In this document: positions 49,060 through 61,400 of the stretch, piece after piece
How positions within the stretch are numbered: position 1 is the first letter of the stretch
Layout of the letters: every line of letters begins with the position of its first letter
Origin: Maylandia zebra
Lineage: Eukaryota > Chordata > Actinopteri > Cichliformes > Cichlidae
Assembly: GCF_041146795.1 (NCBI RefSeq)
Contig: NC_135176.1
Coordinates: 19,479,786-19,543,785, forward strand
Direction: 5' to 3'
Length of the DNA stretch: 64,000 nucleotides
Position numbers and translations under genes: made by a program
Notes under the pieces: generated by a model
The model's database searches: none
Told to the model about the DNA's origin: nothing
The model's input: only the letters and a program-made list of their open reading frames with translations

Positions 49060-50345
49060 TAGGGCTGCTCGATTATGGCAAAAATGATGATCACGATTAT
49101 TTTCACTGAAATTGAGATCGCGATTATTTGACGATATTTATTTAACCCTTTAAGACCTACTATAGAACCAAGTCCGCCAGAGCTCATATTATTTTTTTTA
49201 CATGTTATAGTGCCGTTTGTGGGAGCATTTCAATTTGCTATGCAACTGTTATAGCCCATATTTTAATAATATGTATGCATTAAGTCCATAGTAACTACAT
49301 TAATTGCAAAAAAGTGCAATAAACTACAAAAAAAAATTGAAAATCGTTTTTGTTTTTTTACATGTATTTCTACTTGGAGAAATTTAAGAGGTTTATCCCT
49401 CAAAACTTTAAATACAAAAAAGTTGCAAAAAATAGTTTACAACAACAGGAAATTTATTTTGAGTGTATTCATAGTTTTATTTTGGAGATACACCAATTTT
49501 TATATACTGCAGGAAAAACGAAAAAACAATCCTATGATGCAAATTTGCAAAGAAAACAGCATGTGCATCAAAATAAACTATTTCCAGCAGTGCAATTTGA
49601 GTTCTAAGCATCCCAGCAACTATTCAGAAAGGTCAAACATGACCAGTATAGGCTTTTAAGGCCTACAAGTAAAAAACTACAATTTCCGCGAAAATGACGT
49701 CACTTCCGGTTTCGGCCAGGAAATGGCGGACATACAGTTCGCGCTGACGTCTGTTTCACTGTGGGAAGTGTTACGAACAGCTGATAGGAACGGCAAAGCG
49801 TGTTTCTGGAATATTGTGTTTTTGTTCCTGCAAGAGCTTTTTATGCAGTTTTTGCAAAGCTTTATGTGGAAGGAAACTGCGACCGAGGACAAGCTGATGG
49901 CATCAGATGTAAGTACAACTCCTCTGGTTTCATATGCAAAACAAATTATTGCGCTAGCTTACACGGTTCCGGTTCTACAGGGATTTAAAAATAGTTACAC
50001 AACACGGAGCGTGCTGCTCTGACCGGCTTTAAAGGGTTAACAATGACTTTAAAAAATAATATAAAATAGTGTGCAACACCACTGAAGTTTTTTTACCTCT
50101 CTTTTCAACCAGCGGCAGTCACTCTCCTCTCCAAATAACTTCTGCTTAGCTTTCCGGGCTTCCCTCGGGTCCTCTTAATCAGCGGTCTCCAACCTTTTTT
50201 GCGCCCGACAATATTTTCACAGACCAGCCTTTAAGGTGTCGCGGATAAATGAGGGAGGGGCTAATAATCGGCTCAGTCATTTTTAATGATCGTTGAAAGC
50301 CCAGATCGTAATCGTGATTAAAATTCGATTAATTGAGCAGCCCTA
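49060..50345. mobile_element. hAT-like element with intact 8-base target duplication
   Basis: Ends TAGGGCTGCTCGATTATGGC and TTAATTGAGCAGCCCTA are inverted repeats. CTTAAAGG flanks both sides (49052-49059 and 50346-50353). A piggyBac-like element is inserted inside it, splitting its left arm from its body. Confidence 0.9.
49146..50036. mobile_element. piggyBac-like non-autonomous element nested in the hAT-like element
   Basis: Starts CCCTTTAAGACC and ends GGCTTTAAAGGG, flanked on both sides by TTAA (49142-49145 and 50037-50040). TTAA duplication with CCC/GGG ends is the signature of piggyBac. A 99-codon open frame at 49723-50022 (starting MADIQFALTSV) has no match I recognise. Confidence 0.8.
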
Positions 50346-50365
50346 CTTAAAGGCGCAATTTAGTA

Positions 50366-50717
50366 CAGTGGAACCCCGACTTACGAAATTAATCTGTTCC
50401 CGAGGGTCTTTCGTAACTCGAAAATCTTTGTAAGTCGAAGCACCCATTGCGCGTTTTGAGTGAGGCGATGCTGAACGATAGGCTATAGGCTAATTGCTAA
50501 CTAGAACAACGTCGTTCAAGTGGAACCGCGAAGCGCAAGTACGGAAGCCAAGGGGTTGTCACATGATTTGGAAGGCATTGTAGGCTCAGCCAATCAGAGC
50601 CAGCAGATTTCATTACTCGGGCATTTTGCCGTAACATGGGCAGAAATACTGTCGTTCAGTGCCTTCGTAACTTGAATTTTTCGTGAAACGGGGTATTCGT
50701 AAGTCGGGGTTCCACTG
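50366..50717. mobile_element. pogo/Tigger-like miniature element
   Basis: Ends CAGTGGAACCCCGACTTACG and CGTAAGTCGGGGTTCCACTG are near-perfect inverted repeats flanked by TA on both sides. At 352 bases it has no coding room. It lies only 12 bases beyond the hAT-like element's right target duplication. Confidence 0.9.
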
Positions 50718-52817
50718 TATAACTTTTTTCCTTTTGGACCACTTGATTTACTAGTCTTTTAAACAACTGGTTCAATGCATGCAGTTTTTATGTCCCGATA
50801 ACCACAGAAATGATTTTTGGTATTCATTTATCTTTATTTTACATGGAAGTCCCACTGAAATCAAATCTCTTTGACATGACCAAGGTAACAGCCATACAAA
50901 CTCAAAATACAATAAAATCAAATATAATGTAAAATGCGAGAGAGTATAGGATATACTATATACACTGGTGTGCACATAAGTGGTCCACAGGTGCGCATGG
51001 ATTAACCCCAGACACTGACAGAGGACCATAAGAGCATGTTGCCCTTGTTTATGTCACAGTCTGCTGCATTGTTCTCGTCTACTTCACCCTTTAGACCGCC
51101 TTAAGATAAATGAAAACTGCAAGGTGCCTCACTGGAAACTGTTCATAATAATATTTATATTTTACAGATGAGCATCTGCTTAAAACGGAAGCATTCAACC
51201 ACTGCAAACATTTAGCCTGTAATATCCTAGAAGGAGCTCCTCTCTCCTGCCTGCAAACATGATGACTGACTGAGATGACAGGACAGAGCAAATGATTTTA
51301 GCTGATCTCATCTCTCACCATGGTGTAAAAACAGCGATTTGACCAAACATACCATGCTCCATCTATTACAGAACCAAGACAATCTCTGTTACTTCTGCAC
51401 CTGCCCGACACTTCTGAACATCACCATTAAGGAGAAAATACTTTAAAAGAACACACAGGCAAAAGTTATTGCAAATAAATAATAATTGAAGAACGGTATA
51501 AAATTCACAAACACCTTTTTAAATCTTCTAAGTTATTACACTGAGAGGCAAATGTGTTTAGTTACAAGGTTAGGACAAAAGGAACTCATGCGGGGGCGAT
51601 TTGTTTGCAACCTTCCATTCTCTTAAATTAAATTTTTTTTTTTTTTAAATAAAATAAAATACAAAAATTCTTTTAATGAGTTTTCTACACAAAGATATAA
51701 ACAAATAAAAAAGGAAAACCATACACACTTATTAGTAGGGGTGCAACGATACACAAAATTCACGGTTCGGTTCGATACTTTGGTGTCACGGTTCGATATT
51801 TTTTCGATACAAAAAAATGTTCATGCCTTTTTAATTTGTCATTTATTAAAATTATAAATATATATTTTAACTCAAAAGTACAGTTTTTAAATTTAACCCT
51901 AACCCTTGTGCGTGTTTTTTATTTTGACAGCGAATGCGCACCTGCGGACCACTTTTGTGCAGCCCTGGTTATTTAGCTCGTCATATTGCAGCCACAGAAA
52001 TTCTTTTGTCCATGAAACCATAAAGCTGCACTTTCTTTTTGCCTTATAGTCTGATTTGTCATAACTTCTCCGTTTTGTGGTAAGCTTTTCTTTGGCTGTC
52101 ACTTCTTCACCCTGACCTGTCTTGTTTGGCTCAGCAGAACTGAAATGCTTTTACACACTCACTCACATAAGCTCAGCGATTCTCTGCGCGATCAACCTCT
52201 CACATGTTTAAGCTTGCTGCGGGAGATTTCACTTGTCATGTTTGCATAGTAAGCTAACGATTAATAAGACGATGTCAGAGGAATTGGTGCGCAAATTATC
52301 ATCACTCACAGATCAGTGCTGTCGCTCTCTATACACAGTTCGCACGATTGCAAAGTGAAAGCAAAAAAACAAGCGCAAATTCAAATGCGATTTCAATATG
52401 TCACATATTGACAGTGGCTCACCGATGCCAATGACATAATTACCCAGCTACATTTCTGAAAGAATGCAAAAGCATTGACATATATTTTTCCTTCCTACAA
52501 TAGCCCGACGGGCAGGGTAGCCCGACTGAAAAAAAAAAAAATCGCTAGCCCCAGGACGTCAGGCTAGCGATATTGCAAGCCCTGTATCTGATTGAGAAAT
52601 CATGCATCTTTGGAAAAGAGAGTTTATTACAGAGAAATGTCTCTTTCCAAAATAAAAGCTATACTATCCGCTTCTTCTGGGCTATATTCTCAGCAGCATA
52701 AGGAGAATCATGTGCTAACAGCTGTCTAAATGACTCGGCTAAAGTTAGTAGCATGCTTGTTGTTTTTGTCTTTGCACTAGGATGATGTAAATGTGCAGTC
52801 ATATTCGTTGTGTTCCC

Positions 52818-52965
52818 ACTAGTGCTTTCAGGTTAATCTCGTTGAAATGACTTTAACACCACAACACGGCAAATCTCCGTTAACGAGCTACCGCCGATCG
52901 CCCCGTGCATGGGGCTAGACGGCCAACACGTTAACGAGCTAACTGCGCTAACACACTAGTTCCCA
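52818..52965 (+). repeat. Module shared with 48340-48475
   Basis: Begins CTAGTGCTTTCAGGTTAATC and contains ATCGCCCCGTGCATGGGGCT; ends with GTTAACGAG/GCTAAC motifs and CACTAGTT. Diverged copy of the module in the element at 47395-48771. Confidence 0.75.
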
Positions 52966-53114
52966 CCCATGTAATTGAGCATTGCATGGCACATCCAACA
53001 TACTGTTTTACTTTAGTCCATGACTCGCTTACCTTCAGGGTCATACGTCACATGAAAACCAAAATAATTCCAAACGCCAGATCTGAATGAGGGTGGGGGA
53101 GGTGCCCTGCGCTC

Positions 53115-53238
53115 TTCCTTCTGACTATGCTGTCTGTGTTGAGCGCTCAGTGGATCTGCGCTCGACAGTGCAGCCTAGGCAGAGTAGTCGAACGCAGATT
53201 CACTGAGCGCTCAACACAGACAGCATCGTCAGAAGGAA
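53115..53238. repeat. Long imperfect hairpin, about 52-base arms
   Basis: 53115-53166 and 53187-53238 are reverse complements with a few mismatches (core TGCTGTCTGTGTTGAGCGCT), separated by a 20-base loop. It is inside the hAT-like element 51736-53347, near its right end. Confidence 0.9.
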
Positions 53239-53997
53239 AGTTGATAAAATAAATTACAAATGTTGTATTGTTCGATACATATGCGTACCGAACCGAAAGC
53301 ACTGTATCGAACGGTTCAATATCGATACGAATATCGTTGCACCCCTACTTATTAGTGTATGAACATAACTGCTTATTTTCTAGTTAGAAACCGGGTGTTG
53401 TATCATTTGTAAACATTCACATAATCATTAAGCTATTAGAAACATGTTTATGCAACATTTGTTTATGCAACATTTTTTTAAGACACACCTCTATTTCTAC
53501 CACTAACTAGCCTCTACGTGTGAATTCATGAAGTTTATGAATGCAGCTTGCTAACCAACTTCAGTAGCACTGGATAATAACTTCATAGTCTCATTCAAAT
53601 ATGTCAACTTATGGCTTGAAGAAACCAGGTGGCTGAAAAAGCACCAACACTGAAGCTTCAAAATGTGTAGTCCAAACTCAGTGGGTGGATACGACCATCT
53701 TTTATACCATCTATTATTCTCCCTCACTTTTCCCAAGATCTGGTTCGAGGTATAACAGAATGACCAATGGGTAACTTCATGGTCGCGGGTCCATTTTTTC
53801 ATACTGTCTGATACACAGAAGTAGCTAGAGAACAATTCAAAGAACCAACCCAATAATTAGTTAAGTGCATTTATGCAATCCTATAATCACAGGATTTAAG
53901 ATTTTGATTTTTCATGGCTGAGCTTACAATAACAAGGGGGAAAGACAGCGTCCCTTTTCTTCTGTCTTCAAAACACACAGTTCCTACAGTGCAGGAT

Positions 53998-53999
<2 letters not shown>

Positions 54000-54028
<29 letters not shown>
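54000..54028. repeat. Poly-T run
   Basis: 29 consecutive T in lis1 intron 1. Length may be affected by sequencing or assembly error. Confidence 0.95.
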
Positions 54029-54032
<4 letters not shown>

Positions 54033-55176
54033 TTATAGAAAGAAGGAACCTTTGAAAAGAAAAGTCAAATTAAACAACCTTGTGATTGTCCATAGGTGTG
54101 CAGCCATGGGTCACAGCAGCCAGCAACTGACTGTGGAAGATTTAAAGAATATCTGAGAAATGACACTTCTATATTCTAGATACTTGGTGATTTCTGCAAG
54201 CAATTGATTGTGCATTTACATAAAAAGAATATAATCATACTATGATATTGCCCAATGTGATTTAATTGCTCTAAACCTTTATTATTAAACCAATGCCAAC
54301 GTCTTTAGATGGACAAACAAGCCAACGTGGTGTCATCGGCACATTATCCATGAGGCGATCAGTAGAGTGTACACAGCATACCGAACACTTTCAATTTAGC
54401 AGTCAGTGAAAAGGACAGAGATGTCCTCCCATCTTGCTCCCGATGCTCATCGTTATCCACAAAGCTCTTCACGCCTCTCACCAAGAGCTACAAATGTACC
54501 CATGAAATACTCTCAAACCGTGAAGGTGAAAGATGACTAAGCCCCCATTAAGACTACAATAACAGGCAGTGATGTCAGCTACGCCTCAGCTCCTCCCGAC
54601 TCAAATACGCGTTATGTTCAGTTTAACAAGCAACATGCACAGGTGACCCAGACCTTACCGCACTTGTCAAATAATCGCACCGCTATCTAAGCGGTGTAGA
54701 AATTCATTACTAATTGTAATGATGCAATCATGAGAATAATTTCACTGAACCTGCTAGGCACTCCTACATTCCCTATCTTCTTATCAACCAAACTACTTTA
54801 CAATGATAAGGCAAGATTTTACACAGGCTCAAAATAGGACTTTGCAGAAGGAGACTACATACGTGAGCAAGACTAGTCCACATACAGTTAAGGCCAACGT
54901 CTCAGCTGCCCTACTTAAAAGACGTCTATGCATTTCCCTGTTATTTCTCGTCACTTCACACACCAAAATCTATTCTATTTTACAACCAAGTAAATTAATC
55001 ACCATTTACAAAAAAATTATAACAATGAATGTCTGAAGGTTCTCAGTCATCCAGGTCATCGTAGTCAAAGGAGCTTGACAATGAATAATAAAACTCTAAA
55101 TTCTCTATCCTGGGTAGTTTTGTGTTGGAAGACAACCAAAGCCTCCTTTTTTCAACTTCAAAGTATAGACAGAGGG

Positions 55177-55201
55177 AAAAAAAAAAAAAAAAAAAAAAAA
55201 A
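55177..55201. repeat. Poly-A run
   Basis: 25 consecutive A in lis1 intron 1, with no recognisable retroelement before it. Confidence 0.95.
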
Positions 55202-56956
55202 CTCTGCACATTATAAAACAGGAAAATAAAATACACTGGATAAGCTGAATCAAAAGCATGACCCTAAAAACTGACTTGGCATGGTTTGTAGACAATTTAA
55301 ACCATCACATTTTTTTCATTTGTTTGTTTGAAATTTGTTTAAAATAAAGACTTCCAGAAAGGTTTGGGTTCTTCACTTAAGCTATTAGTTATACACCATA
55401 ATAAAAGAGCCTACAGGCAGAGATTAGAAACAGAACTAATCATGCCTTTTTAACTCCTTGATAAAATGTACAGCCTGTGGGTACACGTGTCTCGACTGAG
55501 TTTATGACTAGACAGAGGGGCATATGTTGTTTTGTTATTTAGATAAGACATAATTTCACAATGTTTACATGCAGACCCAATGAAACAAAAAGGTGACAAA
55601 AACCAACCAAACCCATTAGTATTTGCTCTGTTCGTGTCAAACTGCTGAGCAATGCCCCTCCTTATGGATGACCTTCAGGCCAAACAAGTCCCTTCTTGCA
55701 CAGACTAAAGCATATAGCAATGTTTGCTTACTAACCAAACATCATGACAAAGCAATCTGTTTTATTCCACTTGCAAGCCCTGATACTTAAGATTTCCTTA
55801 ATTATGTCATTTAAGTTTATTCTATTAGTCTAGAACTTCAGCTTAAAAGTTATTCTCACGACCAAAGTGCTGCCAACAGTCACAGCCCATGACATAAAAA
55901 ATCCAAACTATTTAACAATCTTAAAAATGGTACCAAAAATACCCAAACAACTACAACAAAAACCTGCATATTAATAGATGCAGGCATCTCAAACATATTA
56001 TAAACAAATCAGAAATGCATGCATAAATGTAGCACTGAATTGAACCTTTACCTTAGTATATAAAATATAATTTCACGCTATAAGATGGACAGTCTAATGA
56101 ACAAGCACTGGCCTTCGCGTTCCGTGTTATGCAATAGCAACTGGTAGACAAATCAATAATGATTCAATTAGCAAAATTGGGCTTAGAAGACAGTTTTGTG
56201 CACAGCAATTTAAATCTGCATAGTATTTTTCCATCAGACTCCACTCTGAATGTAATTCCTAAAATGCAGGTTTAAATATGGAGGAAAACTACCAAATGTC
56301 CCAAGACTGCTTCATGTATTACAAATCATAGACGAGTTTTAAAATCTGGATAGGGTGACGTCTTTCTAAGCCTCTGTGGCCACAAGGGCAAAGTTGCAGT
56401 ACAGCCTCAGCAACGCCCTTTCCAGCTAGCGTTAGCTTAGCACGACAAGTGCACCAAGTCCGCTAATAACCACACGCTGGATTCCTGGATCACCACACCG
56501 TCAACATAACAAAATATACAAAGGGCGTCTGTCCACACCAACGAAGAGCTAAAACATCCAGCCGCTTGTTTGACAAAAAATAACTGCTACCCGATATATG
56601 TGAAGGCGGAGAGGGTATGAGCCCCAAGTTTGGGATGTTATTGCCAATATTCCCAATACGAGACAACACAAAAGGCTTCAACTTTCAGAATTCAGAACCT
56701 TAATTTAGGCGTTTTCCAGCCGCATCAGATCCTTTGCAGCTGACCGTGAGAAATATGACAGCACCCAGGTTAGCTTAGCCGGCTAGCACACCACGTTAGC
56801 TCATCCGAACTTCCATAAATAGGCGTAGCTAACGTTAGCTCGATCTACAGGGAGGGTTCACAACAAGCGCCCAGATGCAAGTCATGCATAGTCCGAGAGT
56901 CGCGACACTTGCTTTTAAAAATCCCAGTCACACTCGGGGGCGTTGAATAACCTCAC

Positions 56957-57055
56957 CGTGAGACTGTCTCAACGTTCAACCTCCGAGTCGATGATCTTAT
57001 GCGGGCGAACTTTTGCCACTTAGCTTAGCTCTCGGCCTCTCCGCCATTTTGAGGT
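56957..57055 (-). other. pafah1b1: Candidate non-coding first exon of lis1
   Basis: A donor (CACG|GTGAGG on the minus strand) ends at 56957. Just upstream is the YY1-type motif at 57041-57050, common right at vertebrate transcription starts. Together they suggest a short leader exon of about 100 bases joining to the acceptor at 47136/47137. The start position is an estimate. Confidence 0.45.
57041..57050 (-). promoter_or_regulatory. YY1-type start-site motif of lis1
   Basis: The minus strand reads AAAATGGCGG, the YY1-binding motif that often sits just downstream of the transcription start in TATA-less housekeeping promoters. The surrounding DNA is moderately CpG-rich. Confidence 0.5.
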
Positions 57056-57158
57056 TGGAACGGGAAAGCGCAGACACTGCAGGCAATTCGTCGTCAAAAT
57101 AACAAGTCTCACTAAGTGCCAAAACAAAAATACACATTTGTTACAACTAATAACTTAC

Positions 57159-57360
57159 CATAAGGCAAATCTCATTCTCATATCTTCTTTCCTGGCCCGA
57201 GCATGCGACGGAATACCCTGGTTTTGATGTGATAATGGGACTTTTCGCATCACCCGGCACGGACGGCCAGATTTTTCTCCTCTTGGTACCACCGCATTCG
57301 CCCGACCCAGCTAACGGTCGCGGTTGGATATCGGGAGCGCGCACGTTCACATGAATGGTG
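57159..57360 (-). other. Possible alternative 5' exon with strong donor upstream of lis1
   Basis: A frame open for more than 64 codons on the minus strand runs into a perfect donor (CTTATG|GTAAGT, exon end 57159). It has no ATG near its 5' side (it begins with GTG and continues open upstream), and its sequence is not recognised. An alternative non-coding lis1 leader exon is the simplest reading. Confidence 0.25.
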
Positions 57361-58243
57361 GCGCGCAGCGTACAGATATCACGCTCTAAATATCACGCTT
57401 TAATTTTTTTTTCTAAATTAAATGAAAAAAAAAAAAACATAGTCACCATGGCGTTATAAGTCATTTTTATTGTCAGCTGCATCCATGTTTTGATTTGACT
57501 AGATGAAATTACACCGCCATGCTTCGGCTCTACAGATGTTGATTTATACTAAACAACTCACAGGAAGCTATATCAGAAATACTCGGATAGTTTTCAGATG
57601 GAATAATATATAAAATATATAAAACTGTCGCTGTTTTTATGAAGTAGAAATGCAATCTCAAAGCCTAATCCTCTCATTTTTAAGCTTTCTGTTATTATAT
57701 AATAGAAGAATAAAAAAAATAAGATGATATTAATAACAACTAAATTGTGGTACACATCTAAATCAGTCTCACACAATAAAATGTATTCATTAAAGTGCCC
57801 ACAGCCTACCTATTCTCACTCGAATGTTACTTGATTCACACAAGTAACATAAATGTTGGACTTTCAGGTCTGTGGCCTATCGCACAATACAAAACACACA
57901 CTTAATATAAGCCTATAAAATAGTTACTTTAAAAAAATCTATTTCTTCTGCATAATGGGAACCTATCTACTCTACTTTGTTCTGAGAAATGCTCATGGCA
58001 CAAGTGTGAAACCCAGTGGACACTCAGGGTAGTGCAAGAAGACGACATGCCATTTCACAATCTGAGATATTAAACACTGTGGCTATATATTTTTTTCTCT
58101 GTATACACAGTGTAAAGCTTACTGTGCTTTTCCATTCATCTAGCAGCACAATTCTTGCTTTTATTTATCTACTTTCACGACAAAAAGGAAGTGAGTTGAA
58201 CGTGTTTGCCATCACGTACAGTGCCGTACAGTTCGGCAAGAGC

Positions 58244-58249
58244 TTTATT
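58244..58249 (-). terminator. Candidate polyadenylation signal of cluh
   Basis: AATAAA on the minus strand about 210 bases past the cluh stop codon. About 1.2 kb separate it from the lis1 start region. Confidence 0.45.
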
Positions 58250-58460
58250 ATGGCACTGATAATCTATGTCTACTGACAACAGCAGAGCAAAGTCCTCTTT
58301 TAACAGGAGACAGGTGCACCTGGGTGACCTGTTTAATAACGGCATTGTTTTGCCTCGCTTTCATCCGCCATTGCTGCTCATTGTCCACAGTCACTTTCAC
58401 AGATCATGCAGGTGTCCCATTGTGGTTGTGTTTTTAGTTCATAAGTCAGTATTGTTGTTT

Positions 58461-61400
58461 CTACTCCACAGAACTTAACAATTGATTTTCAAGCTCTTCC
58501 GTTTTCACTTTTACTTTTCCTTTAAACTCAGCCCGGAGCTCGTCAATTTCTTTTCCACTAGAAAGGAAAAGGCAAAACATATATAAAGTGAGAGGGAAAA
58601 GCACATTTACATGAACAGTTTTAATCAGGGAGTGTTAAACTGGGACATTAGTGGCTACTTTTGATCCTGTGTCTGTTTCAGTAATCACCTGAGGGGGATG
58701 AGAATGATTCCACATGTCAGGTTGAGCTGCTGGAGTATTGTGGGAAGGTTCGGTGTGGAAAACTAGAGAAAAACAGACAGTCACAACCAGAAATGCATGC
58801 ACTGCATATCTGTGTATGTTCACATAACATCCAAACTGTGCAAACCTTTGGTGGTGGAATACAGGCACCAGGTGTGTTGCTGTATATTTGGTTGATGGCT
58901 TTCTGAAGGATCACAGCCTGCTGAGTGAGGCTCTTCAGGTATTCCGAGCTTTCCGTAGTGCTGTTATGGTTCTCACCAACCTACACATGTTCAGCAACAG
59001 TTAAAATCCAGAGCAGAATGCATGGACATAACACCAGAAAACACTTTATTCTAAAACACACCTGGCTCTTATATATTGAATAAGCTTCTTTCTCGTGGTG
59101 CAGAGCTGATCGAAACTCTCCTTTACTCTCATACACAGTGGCCAGCAGGTGATGACTGTGCAGAAGAAAGACATGGAAAGGCTATTTTTTTGCACAGAAA
59201 ATTCAAATGTGAACAGGAAGATCACAGCAGTTGTCTTTCAAACTTTCTGTAACTGAATCTATGTTTTTTATGCAAGAAGAAGGAGCGTGAGGACAAAGTG
59301 TGTCACGTACCTGTTTGCGTGTTTCAGGGATGTGACACCGTGGTATTTTGAGGTTAAAGTTAAGGCATTCTGCAGGAACTTCAGGGACAGCTCATACTCC
59401 ATCAGTCCATGAAGTACCAGACCTAGCATGCTCTAACACAGAGGAGCAAAACAGGGACACAAACGCACAAATGAGCTCTTACTCTTGAGTATTTCATGGA
59501 TATGACCCACTTTGACCTTTTAACCAGTGCAATATCACATAGACTACCACTGTGTCACATAATATTGTGATTCTTATATAATGTGTTACATATTCTCAGA
59601 CTTTTACTTTATATTTCACTCATTAAAATATCAAAAGGAGTCAGTTGAGGTGGTTCGGGTATCTGATTAGGATGCCTCCTGGGCAAGCATGTCCTACTGA
59701 AAGGAGGCCCTGAGGTAGACCTGGGGTTTACATCTCTTGGCTGGCCTGGGAACACTGACACACCAACAGGTTTTCTGCTTTTCGGAGTTCTTATTTTCCT
59801 CAACTGTTTTGAATGTCCAAATAAAAAAAGCTTGATGGTAAGAGGGTTTTTTTTTTTACATTAGAAAAGCAGCTCAACCGCAGCTGTCTCTCTGATGTAC
59901 TCATATATAATATACGTCCAATGAAACCTGAGCATCCTTATCTCTGCCACCTCCAGCTCCACCTCGTCTTTTTGCTGTCTCTATACCGTACATCATAGCA
60001 GGTCTCACTACCATTTTGTAAACCTTCCCCTTCAGTCTGTATTGGCCCCACCTTTGAAAAGTTGACCTCAGGTATTTAAACTTATCTACCTTCACTGTCT
60101 TAACCTTTCTTTTTGCCTCCCCTCATTCACACACATGTATTCTGTCTTGCTTCTATTAACTTTCATCATTCGTCTCTTCAGTAAATACCTCCACCTCTCC
60201 AGGCTTTCCTCCACCTGCTTTCTAATCTCACTACAGATCATCTACAATATCATCTGCGAGCATTATAGTCCATTGAGACTCCCGCCTGATGTCATCTGTC
60301 AGTCTGTCCATCACTACTGTCAACAAGAAGGAGCTCAGAGCCGATCCCCGACGTAGCCTCCACTTTGAACCCATGTGTCACTTCTACTGTACACCTCACC
60401 ACTGTCTTGATTTCCCATCCCTCGCATACTTCTCTGTGACTTTTGACTTCCTCATGCAGTACCACACTTCCTCTCTTGTCACCCTATAATATGCTTTCTC
60501 TAGAGCCACAGACACAGTCAAGCTAATTCTGGCCTTCTCTATACTTCTCCATCAACACTCACAAAACAAACGTCACATCTGTAGTGTTCTTTCTTGGTCA
60601 TCACCTCTCTTCTTAACCTAACCACAGGTGGGACACAAGCCTGTGTGCTCCTAGTGGCGGTCACAAGCCCGGATACATGGGGAGAGCGGTATCAGGAAAG
60701 ATACCCACCATAAAATCTTTGCCAAACCAAACACGCTAATATACTTTTTTTAAAAAGATTATTATTTTTGGGCCTTTTTGCTTTTAAAGTATGTGGTCAC
60801 CTGCTCAATAAATAAATAAATCAGGTGGGATCTCACTTACATCCAGTAATGCTACTTGTGGATGATCATCTCCACCAACAAGCAGGGTGAGGTACCGAGC
60901 ACGATACAGCAGCTGTAGAGAGGTCAAGTGGTGGCCTCCAGCAAAGCAGTAGAGGGTCAAAAAGGTCTGAAGCATAAAATGATAATATATCAAAGACATA
61001 TTTTAATAAATACAGTTAAGCGTTTGGCTAGTTTTTGTTTTAATTTCTACATGAAAAAAATAATCCCTAGATCCAGTCGGTAACAGCTGCAGAACTGTGA
61101 GGCCAATATGAGCAAACTTGGGTTCTATAGATGGATTTTAAAAAACATGATAAGTGTCTTTATCCACATCACAGGGTCAAGACTTGAAAAAAAAATGATG
61201 CTGATGTTAATGAAACTATCCTTTTTTTTTTTCTTTAACTGCAGATCTGTAAATAGGGATTGTGCCACTGAAAAATATCACTATATATATATTTTAATAA
61301 GATGTGTGGACTGGAGATCGTTAGGGTGGAAGACAACACAAATAACATAACAAGACTGTCTGTAAATTAATGAAAAAGTGACGAAACTCACATAATCTTG

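Larger units (their letters stand above)
51736..53347. mobile_element. hAT-like element with intact 8-base target duplication
   Basis: Ends TAGGGGTGCAACGATAC and ATATCGTTGCACCCCTA are inverted repeats, with GGTTCGGTTCGATAC blocks just inside. CTTATTAG flanks both sides (51728-51735 and 53348-53355). It holds a long hairpin at 53115-53238, the shared module at 52818-52965, and a palindromic piece near 52497-52586 around CGCTAGCC. No transposase seen. Confidence 0.9.
47137..56956 (-). other. First intron of lis1, packed with mobile elements
   Basis: About 9.8 kb with no coding exon. Elements recognised: 47395-48771, a LINE tail at 47480-48075 within it, 49060-50345 with 49146-50036 nested, 50366-50717, and 51736-53347. 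The stretch 53350-56950 has homopolymer runs (54000-54028 T, 55177-55201 A) but no recognised gene or element. Confidence 0.65.

Noticed and set aside
49723..50022. 99-codon frame MADIQFALTSV...
   Set aside because: Not accepted as a gene: it is inside the piggyBac-like MITE and resembles no transposase I know. Kept as a side note in the findings.
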